Source: Vicugna pacos (lineage: Eukaryota; Chordata; Mammalia; Artiodactyla; Camelidae). From it: a stretch of DNA of 64,000 bases. Below are positions 24,396 through 35,539 of the stretch, piece after piece. How positions within the stretch are numbered: position 1 is the stretch's first letter; each line of letters opens with the position of its first letter. Below the pieces are notes generated by a model. That model was not told the DNA's origin, did no database searches, and saw nothing but the letters and a program-made list of their open reading frames with translations. The stretch lies in assembly GCF_048564905.1 (NCBI RefSeq), contig NC_133023.1:68606453-68670452 (forward strand). The letters are read 5' to 3'. The position numbers and the translations under genes were made by a program.

Positions 24396-24489
24396 ATTTC
24401 TTTCCACAGTTCAAGTAACCCATATCCTTTGAAAGAATCAAGTTCATGAGTTACAGAATATTTTAACTAGGAAGGTGTAAAAATTAAAC

Positions 24490-24830
24490 AGAAATCTTGA
24501 TTAAATAAAGTTGGGAAGCCAGAAGGGGGAGCTCTCATGTCCTGCAATGATAGCAAAGGTCAAAGGTAAGGAAAAAGACTCCTTTCCAGGCAGAGATTTA
24601 GCCAATGAAAAGTCATGGACTCTTTGTTGACTACAGCCCTCCCACCTTCCTTTTCCTCACTATAAAAAACATTCTCCTACCCTTGACATGTGGGCAGTAG
24701 CACGTGGCTTGCTATTGTAGCAGACCCCAAATTACAACCCTCTGCTGATGCCAAATAAGCCCAACTTTGCTGTTCAAAATGTCTGGTATTCTATTTGTTT
24801 CAGGTCAACAAAGAAAAGAAACTTATCTTT
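24490..24830 (+). mobile_element. Probable ERV LTR
   Basis: LTR-like architecture in plus orientation: an AGCCAATGAAAAGTC element near 24600, a TATA-like CTATAAAAAAC at about 24661, and a downstream AAATAAGCCC polyadenylation-like region near 24755. The sequence GACTACAGCCCTCCCAC is shared with mammalian ERV LTRs I know. No flanking duplication was identified. Confidence 0.5.
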
Positions 24831-25235
24831 ATTAGATGGAACTACTGCTAAATGATCTGTTACATGTACTCTGTGTACTGAAATTACATTATTCTCAGTG
24901 GACTATTCCTTCTACGTGTGCAAAATATTTTTCTTCTAACTTTGATAATCTTTAAAGGAGATACCTTCTGGCCTTATTAAATTCATCTTAATGGTGAGTT
25001 CAGTTTTCCAGATCAAATTAAAAAGATTCCTTAGGTATTTATTCTATAACATATCAAAGAATTAAGTGTGCTGTTTTTCAATATTGATAGAAGGGAACAA
25101 ATAATGTCTTTATATATTTTAACAAAGAGAATTATAATTTTTAAGACTAAAAAGTGACAGAGAATCATAGTGGGTACACTCACAAACAACCATGTCCTTG
25201 GAAATCATACTGGAATATGTTTCATTATCTATAGT
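24831..25235. other. Unassigned
   Basis: AT-rich; nothing recognised. Confidence 0.5.
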
Positions 25236-25237
25236 GT

Positions 25238-25325
25238 ATGAGATTTGGAGCCGGACAGACCTGGGTTCAAATTTCAGCTTACCAACTGTGTCCTTAAGCA
25301 AGTTTTATTACCTCTTTGAGTTCAC
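25238..25325 (+). repeat. MIR SINE, 5' half
   Basis: TTTGGAGCCGGACAGACCTG then GGGTTCAAATTTCAGCTTAC matches the MIR tRNA-related half with its B box (GGTTCAAATCC type). It ends abruptly at the next element. Confidence 0.7.
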
Positions 25326-25872
25326 ATCAATTATCTATTGCCAGAATAGTTTTGCATAATGAATAATCACAAAATCTCAGTTGCATGAGACAAAATACAT
25401 TTATTCAGCTCATGAGTTTGTGGGCTTTATCTGGACAAGGCTGAGTTTGGCTAATCCTGGCAGTGTTTGCTCACAGGCCTGAAGTCAGCTATGGGTCATC
25501 GCTGAAGCTCTGCTAATCTTGGCTGAGCTTCTTCACATGTCTGGGCATCAGCTAGCTGTTGACTGATCAAGGATGACCTCAGATGAAATGACTATGATAA
25601 GTAACCTTTGTGCCATGTGGTTCCAATCTTCCATCAATTTAAACTATGCATGTTCTCATGGCAATAATGGAGGAGAAAAATCAAGCAGCCCAGTTATGCA
25701 AATGTTTTTCCAATATCTGGTTATATCTTATGAGCCAACATGTTATTGGCATGTCATTTGGTAATTTGCAGAATCAGAGTGAGAGGGTACTATAGTGTTA
25801 CTTGGCAAAGGACATGGATACAGTGAAGGGGGGAACTGGGGTCAATATTTCTGTAAATCTAGTACATAATTC
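25326..25872 (-). mobile_element. MLT1-type MaLR LTR, near full length
   Basis: The plus strand opens with CATCAATTATCTATTGCCAG (MLT1 end 'TATTGCTGTGTAACAAA'), then AAATACATTTATTCAGCTCA, repeated GCTCTGCTAATCTTGGCTGA-type phrases, CATGTTCTCATGGCAATAAT, and closes near GACATGGATACAGTGAAGGG and GTCAATATTTCTGTAAATCT. This is the MLT1 LTR reversed, at about 545 bp. It interrupts or abuts the MIR on its left. Confidence 0.75.
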
Positions 25873-26105
25873 ATTTTCTTGAGTAAAACAAGGGAAAAAT
25901 ATACTTCATTTTGTTGTATGACTTAGATAGAATAATGTGTATATGAACACACTTCTAATTGCTTCCTGTGAAGCAATCACAATGGGAACACATTATCTCT
26001 ACAAAGACTAAAGGAAAGGGTAACATTGTCTACCAAGAATTCTGATGCTATTTTCGACTGGTAAGAGTCAAGAGATTACCAGAGACAGCAAAAAGAATTT
26101 TGTTA
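25873..26105. other. Unassigned
   Basis: Nothing recognised. Confidence 0.5.
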
Positions 26106-26109
26106 AAGC

Positions 26110-26262
26110 AACTAATCTATACCAGGGGCTTCCACATACATTAGCCCCTTTAAGATTCAAATAACCCTGTCAAGTGAGTATCATTGCCTAAGATCATACA
26201 ATCAGTAAGTGATGGGAATACTATTCTGATTCCAGAATTCCAGCATTTTCCAACACCCAAAA
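26110..26262 (-). repeat. MIR SINE fragment
   Basis: ACATTAGCCCCTTTAAGATT, then CCTAAGATCATACAATCAGT (MIR reversed 'CCAAGGTCACACAGCTAGT'), then GGGAATACTATTCTGATTCC. Confidence 0.6.
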
Positions 26263-26469
26263 ATGCCCACAAAGAAGAAATATTTTACAAAGGAAAGATA
26301 CATTATTTGGGGATAATACACCTGAGATTGTGACCACCAGGTATATAGCTAGCGCCTGCTATAGGAGTATTGTACATATTGAAGAAGACATGATTTCCCT
26401 ATCCTTATTAGCCCAGAGATTTTTGTACATGTCATGCAATAATATTAAATGCTTATTGAGCAAAAAAAT

Positions 26470-26675
26470 AATGCTTGTTGAGCATGTCAGGCATTATTCT
26501 ATGTCCTATTCATGTATTCATTTCTTTAATCCTTACAGTATCCTTTTATTATTTTTTATTATTTGTATTATTATTCCCATTTTATAGGTAAGAAAATAAA
26601 GTACATCCAGTAGGTGGCAGAATCAAGATTCAAACTCAAACAACCAAGCTTCATACTCTTACATACTACATGGCC
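26470..26675 (-). repeat. MIR SINE
   Basis: GAGCATGTCAGGCATTATTC, TTCTTTAATCCTTACAGTAT, TTCCCATTTTATAGGTAAGA, then TCAAGATTCAAACTCAAACA, in the order of a reversed MIR. Confidence 0.7.
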
Positions 26676-27984
26676 TTTCATGAGAGATAAATTTCTTTAT
26701 GGCTTTGTAAGTGCATAAATTCTCTTTCGCTTCAAGTTCCAGTCCATGAAAAAGAGTCATGTTTTTCTCACTTAAATAATTGGCAGTGATGCTATTTTAC
26801 TGGTGGCTTTCTTAGCTTATTTGAAACTACAAAAAGAAAAAGATCTTATAAGATGCAAGCCACTTTACATCTTAGCATCTTTGCAGTACCTAGTGAGTAT
26901 GTAATAAAATCACTTATGAGGGTGCTGAATCTCTGGTTTGAACTGGATAACATTCTACTCTAACTAATGCTGTTTTGGGTGTGTTCTCAATTAATATTTC
27001 CTATCAATCTTCATTTACAAAAGCCTACTGAGGAAACTAATAGAAGAATATCTCAAAATGCACAAAGCTGATTTGACTGTCATCTCATAATTAATATAAT
27101 TATTGGGAACCAATTAGGTGCTAATGAGTGTGGGCTTTCTACCAAAACTTCTCTGATAAATTTATTTATCAGATGTCCTAATGTTCAGAATAGGGATATA
27201 TAGTTAATTCTATAAAAATGTATAGGTATGAATGTACACATTTTCATGATCTGAACATGGTTTGCACTAATTTGTCTGCATCTATAGTTTTATTTTCTGC
27301 AGTAAAATGATGTTTCACTTACATTTTTAGCTGTGGTCTTTTACATTTGAAAGATTGTCAATGAAGAACAATTAGCTTTAGGGAAACCATATCTTTTCTA
27401 TGGTTATTATGCTCATTATCTTAAAAATTGCTTGCTCACATGTGTGTACATGCATGTGAATTTTTCCTCACTCTTAATGACCTATTGTTAAAGTGATAAA
27501 ATTAATATGAATTGTTATAGAATTGGTTTCTGTATTTTTTAGTCTGCTTCTACCTTGTTTTTATTATTTATTTTTAGAGTAGAGATGTGAAAATAATGGT
27601 CTACTGAGCTGAGGAAAAGAATGGATTTTAAAATGTTAAATGCCAATCCCAGCCTTGTCCATGTTTTGACAGGTGGCTTTGGGAAAGCTGATTAACCTAA
27701 CCATCTTTCGGGTTCTTGGACACAGCACTTCTCCTTCATCAGAGGTATGGCTTAATCTCTTCCTGTGCCAAGAGGAAAATGAGAATTGATGAGAATAGAG
27801 ATTATTGCAATGTGTATGTGGTGTACTGTCAAGGTGCTTCACATTGATCACTTTTTATTCTTTTGAATCCCCCGCCAATTCAATATATAGCATGTTATTG
27901 CTGAAAAAAACTGGTGTGAAAGTCAATTAATGGCTAATTAGGAGGATAGAGTACATGAATTGGATCTTTTTATTCCTTCCTAGA
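26676..27984. other. Unassigned, 1.3 kb
   Basis: AT-rich with no recognised family. A MIR-like vestige is possible at 27750-27850 but too diverged to call. Confidence 0.45.
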
Positions 27985-28560
27985 CAGGAGGAAAGGGGGC
28001 AGGGCACAGCCATTCAAGGAATGACGCAGCATTTAACACCAAGATGGCAGGAGATTCAACTCTCAGTAGACCTTGAGGCCCAAGATGGTGGGAAATTTGA
28101 CTTCCAATAGATCTTGAACTTCATTACACACTCATTGTAATATATTAACATAGTAAATGGCACTCCCACAGGTGTCATGACAGTTCCGAGGCTGACCATA
28201 AAAGGTCAAAAGAGTGGGTGGTGACCTAGTTCCTGGGAATCCCCGCCCCTTTCCCCAAAGTAGTTTTAGCATATGAAGTTACCACTTTTTAGCATATGAA
28301 GTTAACAAGCCCATAAAAGTTTAAAACATTTTTAGCATATGAAGTTACCAAGCCCATAAAAACTAACAACCTCCATACCTCCTGCCTGCTCTTCCTACTG
28401 AGTGAGACTGCCCACACTCTGTCTATAGAGTATGTATCTTTCTGAATAAATTTACTTTTGCTCAACTGTGGCTCACTGTTGAATTCTTTCCTGTGCAAAG
28501 CCAAGGACCCACACTGGGTGGGGCACGTCCCAGGGACTGACTGAGACTTTAGGACACAGT
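27985..28560 (+). mobile_element. ERV1 LTR with internal tandem repeat
   Basis: A class I ERV LTR in sense orientation, probably solo. It contains three copies of a unit beginning TTTAGCATATGAAGTTA (starting near 28265, 28288 and 28331); the last two continue into AAGCCCATAAAA, so the TATA-like box itself is duplicated. Downstream are CTACTGAGTGAGACTGCCCA, a poly(A) signal AATAAA at 28445-28450, and a U5 with TGTGCAAAGCCAAGGACCC. This layout matches placental ERV1 LTRs of the MER41/MER31 kind in my memory. The exact name is uncertain. Confidence 0.7.
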
Positions 28561-31065
28561 CATCCTCTCACTCCACATTTTTTCTCCTGTATTAGTTTTG
28601 CACTCTATGTAGTTTTCTTCACTAAATGTAGGATGGATGCTAAGACTAAGTCTTGACAATATTCAGTTGTGGGTTCAAGTAGTATTGATTGAAGAAAGGC
28701 AAATAAAAAAACAACCCTTTTGTTGCTATCAAATTTATAAATGTCTAAAAACTTACTCAGATTAAGTGAAGATAAAGAGAGAAATACATATATTGCTTAT
28801 GGGTTTTAATTAAATACAACTCTTTTAGAGAATATATGGTCAATATTTATCAAGAGCCTTTAAAATGTGTATATATTTAGTTATAGCAATAGAAGCATTT
28901 GTGTGTGTATGTGAAATATATATATATGCACATCAATATAAAGTTTTAGCAATGGTCATATCATCCTAGTGGGATTATGGGACTGTGAGTAAATCTTTGT
29001 TTTCTTACTTTCATGCCTTATATTTTACAGCTAATATAAACATATATTACATGATAATGACTGAAACAAAAATACTTAATTATTTTCAAATTTTGAAAAG
29101 GCAGAAAAATTTTTGGCATGGTAGAACTTTATCTTTTGTGTTTATGATCTGCATAATAAACTGTACAAAGTTTCAATTGCCAAGTTTTTCACTTCATCCT
29201 TAAGAGATAACTTAGTCAATTTCATGCAATTAATAGCTAAAGAAATAAAAACAATACGTTGCTCAGAATAGAAAGAAGACACAGAACTACATACCTACAC
29301 ATATGGTTATATAGTGTATCTGGGTGTTAAAGATTCTAGTGTATTGATAAAGTCAAAACTCTGTTACACAGAACAGGCACCAGTTTCTTCTCCCTCAATA
29401 CCTCAGAATATTTTTTATGTCAGTGCTAAACGTTTAAAATTCAATATGTCAGTTGTCAATTTGTATCTGCTACATGTCATTTAAAAATGGGTTTTGAAAC
29501 TACTTTGAAGACTTTCAAATGAACACACAGAAAAGATTCCTAATTATCTCCTGTGCCTATGGGCAACACTCTCCCTGGTCTTTCTGGATCATGTGAACAC
29601 AAATATGCTTATACCACAAATGTGCAATTTTCCTGATTAGCTTGTTAATTAATTCCACAAAGAAGATTAATAATCAAAAGAAAAAGCAAAAAATATATAA
29701 AGAATTGCTATTTCAACATAGCTACAGAATTGAGCCTCATAAACTATTGGTGGTCAGTTCAGCTCTCCTAACTTTAGGAAAGAATGGTTACCTTTTTGGA
29801 TTTGTAGTCTATGTGCGTGTATGTGTATTTACTAACCCTGTGAGGGGTATTGGAATAATGGAAGAGCATAGAACAGGAAACAGAAAAAGCATATATTCTA
29901 ATTTTATAGCTTTTTATTTTGTGGTATTAGGGAACAAAATATAACACCCTAAAATGTCTCTTTGGCATGTGGATTATTTTAAAGTGAAAACAATCAAGAC
30001 ATAAAAGACTTAGGAAAAAACTTTGACCTTTCCCCTAATTGCTTAAAAAAAAATGCAGAGGACCTGTTCCAGAAAGGGAGGTATCACCACAGATCACTGT
30101 AGTATTAAACAGATGTAGAGACAGGCAAGAATCTTGCAAAATCATTTTTAAAAATTCCTCTCTGTATCCCACTGCCTTTTTATGGCCCCCAAAACATTTG
30201 TTTACCAAGCATTTGCTTTTCCATCTTCATGTGAATTGCCTTTCTCCCCTCCGAAGTCCCAAATCACTACCCGCAAAATCCACTTTTAATTTAGCTGAAA
30301 ATGATATTTAAGGTGAGGGTTTTGGCCATTTTTGGTGAGTTACTCAGTTTTCCTGGGGCTCTCTCAGGTATAAATGTTTTAAACTTTTACTTTTTCCTGT
30401 TAATCTGGGTTATGCCAATTTAATTCGTAGATTAACTAGAATAACCTAGAAGGGGAAAGGAAAATGTCTTCCTCCTTCTCGACAGTGGTATTTGTAATGA
30501 CCTTGTCAAAGTAAAGTTATTTAAACGTAGGCATTTTAGGGAGCCTGGAAAATATTTTTGTGAGATTAGAAGTGGTGACAAAGATTAGAAATGTGTAAAA
30601 ATGTTTGTCGTTTTATTTGGAATCATTATCTCATATTTCCTTTCCTCTGTTGACTGCATCTGGTGCACCTTCATCCCAGTATTGGCAGAAACCCATAAAC
30701 TTGGTACTATTTATTTTTCTATGTTCTGCTCAAACCTGATGGCTCCCATATTGACAGCTAAAAAATGTTGTTCACCATCTGGGTCTATAAGAATTAAGTC
30801 ACTAGCCATTGCAGTCGTCCACTTTTAACACACTAAAAGTTGTTCAGGGTGGAGATCAGAATTGAAGCACTCTGTGCTCTGGGTGAAACAGGCAGAACAG
30901 GCCCTCAGATAGATATCTGAGGAGAAACATTTATGAACCCAATTTCTTTCAACTTCTCATACCTAGTAAAGCCCTAAAATCATTAAAGGAGACATCTCAT
31001 GACTAGGAGAAAACTTCTACTGAGATGTGTGCTTGATTACACATACCCCCTTTGCCAAATTTTAT
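28561..31065. other. Unassigned, 2.5 kb
   Basis: No repeat family, exon or RNA gene recognised. Open frames at 29642-29944 and 30039-30311 (100 and 90 residues) have no domain and biased composition. A short segment at 30850-30930 (CTCTGGGTGAAACAGGCAGA) may be part of an old repeat. Confidence 0.4.
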
Positions 31066-31071
31066 ATATAT

Positions 31072-31134
<63 letters not shown>
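31065..31134. repeat. Long (TA)n microsatellite
   Basis: About 30 uninterrupted TA units from about 31074 to 31134. It ends directly against the left arm of the inverted repeat at 31135. Confidence 0.95.
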
Positions 31135-31136
<2 letters not shown>

Positions 31137-31181
31137 CTCCTATTACTGGTCCATTCATAACTTTTTGATTCAGTGACTTTA
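31135..31181 (+). repeat. Left arm of a 47-bp inverted repeat
   Basis: This 47-bp segment is the reverse complement of 32108-32154 with 45 of 47 positions identical. I aligned it base by base. The homology stops sharply at both ends. I do not recognise it as the terminus of a known transposon. Confidence 0.85.
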
Positions 31182-31192
31182 TATGTATATGT

Positions 31193-31209
31193 ATGTGTGT
31201 GTGTGTGTA
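31193..31209. repeat. (TG)n microsatellite
   Basis: Short TG run just inside the left inverted-repeat arm. Confidence 0.8.
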
Positions 31210-31654
31210 TAAAATGGCCTCCCCCACACACCTCTTTGGAGCAGCACCTCAGAGCCATCTGAGAGGCTGTCTCCCAGATTGTAGTCTTCAGTAAGTCCCC
31301 CAGTATAACTGAACTCACAGTTCTCCTGTTGGATTTTTTTCCCAGTCAACAATATCAACCTTTTTTTTTTTTTCATATTGTATCCTTCTATCTCCTCAGA
31401 GAAGGAAGTGTCATTTAATTGACATGGGGAATTTATTCCATATAATGGGTGAACTGTTTCAAAATAGCATATTCAATATAATTTGGCTGTTTTTGAGAAT
31501 AAGCATTAAATTTAATGGTAAAACTTTCAGTCCAAAAAGTTAGGCAAGGCGAACAAAATAAAACAAAAGGCAACAAACAAACAAAAAACAGTTAAGTGAA
31601 GAGGTTTGCAGGTGGTCTTAACTTGAATGTAAATGAGAACTATTTTTTTATCTT

Positions 31655-31890
31655 ACTTATTTTTATTTTTTTAAAACACCTTTATTGTGGTATGATTCCT
31701 TACAGTAAACTACACATATTTCAGATGTACAATTTGATGAATTTTGATAGATGTATACACCAATGAAACCACCACCACAATCAAGAGAGCTAACATTTCC
31801 ATCACTCCCCAAGAGGAGCAAATTTTGAATTCCCAATTTATCCCTTCCCACCTCCTTTACCCCCTGGTAACCATAAGTTTGTTAAATAAG
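31655..31890 (-). repeat. L1 3'-end fragment, apparently two L1 types joined
   Basis: The left part (CACCTTTATTGTGGTATGAT to GAAACCACCACCACAATCAA) is the reversed 3' region of an old L1M. The right part (TTGAATTCCCAATTTATCCC, then CCCTGGTAACCATAAGTTTG) matches the 3' UTR phrase of the camelid-type L1s at 34.9, 42.3 and 61.2 kb. No T tract separates them. Confidence 0.55.
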
Positions 31891-32107
31891 AACTACTTTT
31901 ATAGAGGGGGCTTATGTATCATTTATATCTGATAGAGTATAATATAATTAATGACAGGACATAAGGAACAAGTGCAAGAAATTTAGTTCCAAACGTTAGC
32001 AATAATTGTTCCTATCCATAGAAGAGAGTTCATTAGTATGTTAACGTTCTAAGGCTAATGCCACCCTAAACAAAGACAGGCTGTGAAACTTGAAGTCAAC
32101 TTTTTTC

Positions 32108-32154
32108 TAAAGTCACTGAATCAAAAAATTATGAATGGGCCAGTAATAGGAGAA
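32108..32154 (-). repeat. Right arm of a 47-bp inverted repeat
   Basis: Partner of 31135-31181, in the opposite orientation, with two mismatches. The arms enclose about 926 bp. Confidence 0.85.
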
Positions 32155-32184
32155 ATTATAAAACTCTAGGTCTTGCTTAAATGA

Positions 32185-32400
32185 AGCTCTGATAAGTGCC
32201 AGGTGTTTTATCTACATTATCTATCAAAATTTTCCAAGATAGCCATAAATGAAAAATTACTACTACCCCAAATTTAGAAAGGAGAAGAGTGGAATTCTAA
32301 AAGTTCCTGCAAATGGCCCAAGGACACTCAGCTACTAAATGCCTGAACAAGAATGTAACCCAGGTCTGTCCTAACCAAGAGACTATCTTCTTTTAACTGT
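32185..32400 (-). repeat. MIR SINE
   Basis: GATAAGTGCCAGGTGTTTTA, then GCCCAAGGACACTCAGCTAC, then AAGAATGTAACCCAGGTCTG, in the order of a reversed MIR. Confidence 0.7.
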
Positions 32401-33000
32401 GTCTTTCTTCTAACAACTTTCTAAACCTAAGAGTTGTGAGACTCAGGTTGTGGTAAATAGTATTTGTAACAGTTTTATGGAAAGATTGAAAAGAGCTTTA
32501 TGGAATTTTTGGAAAATAGTCCTAGAAAGTTAAATGGCATTGGCTCTTTATTCCTTGCTTTCTCATCTAGAGAATGAGAATGTTAAGATTTCCACATATT
32601 ATTTATGATTCTTTCCCACCTTGAACATTCTAGAATTTTATGATTCAGGAAATTTTCATAACTTTTAGTAGAAAACTACAACTTGTGCTAAACTTCACAT
32701 GCTATTCATATGCTTTTACCTGACTTTATGATCAAATGGCGAGTTGACAGAGACTGTCATTAATCTTTAAGTACAATATTAATATAAAAGCAGACAAAAA
32801 TAATGTATTCTCTATATTCTGCTAGGAAAAAAAATTAAAGTTGAGGAAACTAAACTTAGAAACTAGAGTATATATCTAAAAGGATATATAAAATATAATA
32901 AAACACATGAGAGAAACAAATTATTATCCATATTTGCATTAAAACTGTGCATGAATACATCAGCACAAAGAAACAACCCTAATTCCCCAAACATGTACAC
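32401..33000. other. Unassigned
   Basis: AT-rich; nothing recognised beyond a possible MIR trace near 32550. Confidence 0.45.
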
Positions 33001-33002
33001 AT

Positions 33003-33075
33003 ACCACATACACACACACCCCACACACAAACACACACACACACCACACACAAACACACACACACACACACACAG
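33003..33075. repeat. (CA)n compound microsatellite
   Basis: CACA runs broken by CCC and AAA spacers in a repeating pattern (ACACACACCACACACAAAC, twice), so the tract itself has a longer period. Confidence 0.9.
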
Positions 33076-33612
33076 AGTGAAAAAAGAACAGAGTTAAACT
33101 TTTATATTTTCTTCTATTTTTATAAACTTTTAAAGGGAGTTTATAGAATCCATAATTGACCAATGGTTTCTAAAAAACATGAAAACTAAATACTGCTCAA
33201 ATTACTGATTTTCATGAGAGCACCTGATAATTTGTTATAAACAATTTTTTAACTCATTATATTTGAAGTGTTTAATGGATAGGCACGGGCTGTTGTTTTT
33301 AAACTATCTGAGGTGTTATCATTTTTTTAATGTTACAAAATAGTGAGCTTCATTTATGATCAAACATAAAAAATTTTCTTAGGAAATAATGTCAGTAACA
33401 TTTCAACTTTTATTATTTATTCAGGGTGCTGGTGGTGCTTTGTTCAAAGACTCAGGTATATAAAAATTAAAAATATATACATTATTTATATATATTACAT
33501 ATGTATATATATATATATATAGAAAGTACAAGCCCTTCTAATAATTACTAATGATGTAAATGTGGAAAGTTTGAAGATAAATCTTCCCATGAATAATATG
33601 CTGGCTCCTATC
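33076..33612. other. Unassigned, with a TA tract
   Basis: AT-rich, with a TA microsatellite at about 33503-33521. Nothing else recognised. Confidence 0.5.
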
Positions 33613-33614
33613 TT

Positions 33615-35350
33615 TCTGATTATTATTTTTAATTGAATGAAAAACTATATAAAATAAAATTTACCATTTTAACCATTTTAAAGCATAAAACCCAGGTTTT
33701 TTTTTAGTGTATCCATTTACAATGTGCAACCATCACCACTATCTAGTACCAGAACATTTTCATAACTCTCAAAATAAATGCTGTATTCTTTAAGCATCCA
33801 CCCCTTATTTCCTCCAGTTCTTGCACCACCTCCAGCCCTTGGGCTCCACTAATCTACTTTCTGTTTCTATTGATTTCATCATTCTGGAAAGTGCCATCAT
33901 ATACCATATTGTTTCTTTACTCTGGCTACTTTAACTTAGCCTTTTTTAAGCCTCATCCAAGTTGTAGCAAATGTCACTACTTCAGTACTTTTTATGACTA
34001 AATAATATTCAATTTATGAATATACTGCATTTTGTTTACTCATTTATTGGTTGATAGATACTTGGGCTGTTTCCACTTTTTGGCTATTATTAATAATGGT
34101 ACTCTGAGCATTTATATACAAGTTTTATGGGGAAGTATGTTTTTAATTTCCTTGAGTATACACCTAGAAGTAGAAGTACTGGATCATATATTACTTCTGC
34201 TTAACTTTTTGAGGAACAGGCAAATAGTTTTCCATATCAGCTACACCATTTTACATTCCCACCAGCAATACATGAGGGTTCCCATTTCTCCACATCCTCT
34301 TGAGCTCTTGCTATTTTCTGCTTTTTTGATTCTACTTATCCCAGTGAATATAAAGTGGCATCTTACTGTGGTTTTGATTTGCATTTCTCTAATGAATAAT
34401 GATGCTGAGCATCTTTTCATATACTTATTGGCCATTTGTATATCTGTTTTATATAAATGTCTATTTAATTCCTTTGCTTATTTTTAAATTTTTTGTCTTT
34501 TTGTTAAGTTTTAAAATTTCTTTATATATCTGTATACTACACCCTTATCAGATACACGATTTTAAAATGTTTTCTTTCTGTCTGTAGATAGCTTTTTCAC
34601 TTTCTTGATAATGACTTTTAATGCACAAAAGTTGGTAATTTCAATGAACTCTAACTTATCTATTTTTTTTATTTTTTTAACATTTTTTTTATTGAGTAAT
34701 AGTCATTTTACAATGTTGTAAAATTCTAGTGTAGAGCAAAATTTTTCAGTTATACATGAACATATATATATTCATTGTCACATTTTTTCCCGCTATAAGC
34801 TACCACAAGATCTTGTATGTATTTCCCTGTGCTATACAGTATAATATTGTTTATCTATTCTGAATTTTGAAATCCTAGTCTGTCCCTTCCCACCCCCCAC
34901 CCCCTTGGCAACCACAAGTTTACATTCTATGTCCATGAGTCTGTTTCTGTTTTGTATTTATGTTTTGTTTTGTTTTTTTCTTTTATTGCTTGTGTTTTTC
35001 ATATCATTTTAAGAAACTATTATGTAACTCAAAGTAACAGAGTTTTATTTGTTTTCTTCTAAAAATGTTACAGTTTTAGCTAGTATGCTTATGCATTTGA
35101 TTAATTTTGTTAATATTTGTATATAGTTTGAGATAGGGATCTAAATTTGTTCTTTTGCATGTGGATATACAGTTGTCCAAGCACCATTTATTAAAACATA
35201 ATTCTTTTCCCATTGAATGGCATTGGCACCTTGCAGAAAATCAAGTGACCATAAATGTATTTGACTTATTGTTCTTTTCAATTCCATAATATCTATTTGT
35301 AATTTCCAATTGTGATTTATCTGTTGATGCTTTATTGATATTCTCCATTT
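33615..35350 (-). mobile_element. L1M (L1MB/L1MC-like), ORF2 C-terminus and 3' end
   Basis: Antisense old L1. 33615-33960 is the reversed 3' UTR (AATTTACCATTTTAACCATT, GTGCAACCATCACCACTATC). 34030-34490 is the reversed ORF2 C-terminus (GGTTCCCATTTCTCCACATC, GTGGTTTTGATTTGCATTTC). 34990-35260 continues ORF2 (TTTGCATGTGGATATACAGT, AAGCACCATTTATTAAAACA). It is split by a younger L1 3' end at about 34665-34985. The 151-residue plus-strand open frame at 34032-34487 is only the antisense of this ORF2. Confidence 0.8.
34663..34985 (-). mobile_element. Camelid-type L1 3' end nested in L1M
   Basis: T-rich start, TTTTTTATTGAGTAATAGTC, CAGTTATACATGAACATATA, CTGTGCTATACAGTATAATA, CCCCCTTGGCAACCACAAGT. 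Same order as at 42.1 kb. It interrupts a reversed ORF2 whose consensus runs directly from CTAACTTATCTATTTTT into CTTTTATTGCTTGTGTTT, so the insertion borders are clear although the T-rich target hides the exact duplication. Confidence 0.8.
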
Positions 35351-35539
35351 ATTGACTGATACTCTCTACTTCATAAGACATTGATCTCATGATTTAATTT
35401 AGTTATTTGGGCATGATTTACTTCAGCTGTTTTAACTTATTTGAATTAGCTGATTTAAAGCTTTTGTCTAGTAAGTCCAATATTAAGTCTTCCTTGGGAA
35501 AGTTTCTATTAATTGTTTCATTCCCTGTATATGGGCCAT

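Noticed and set aside
31003-31318. Minus-strand frames with Tyr-Ile repeats
   Set aside because: They are translations of the TA microsatellite.
34032-34487. 151-residue plus-strand open frame
   Set aside because: Exactly antisense to the L1M ORF2 C-terminus; the hydrophobic translation is a by-product.
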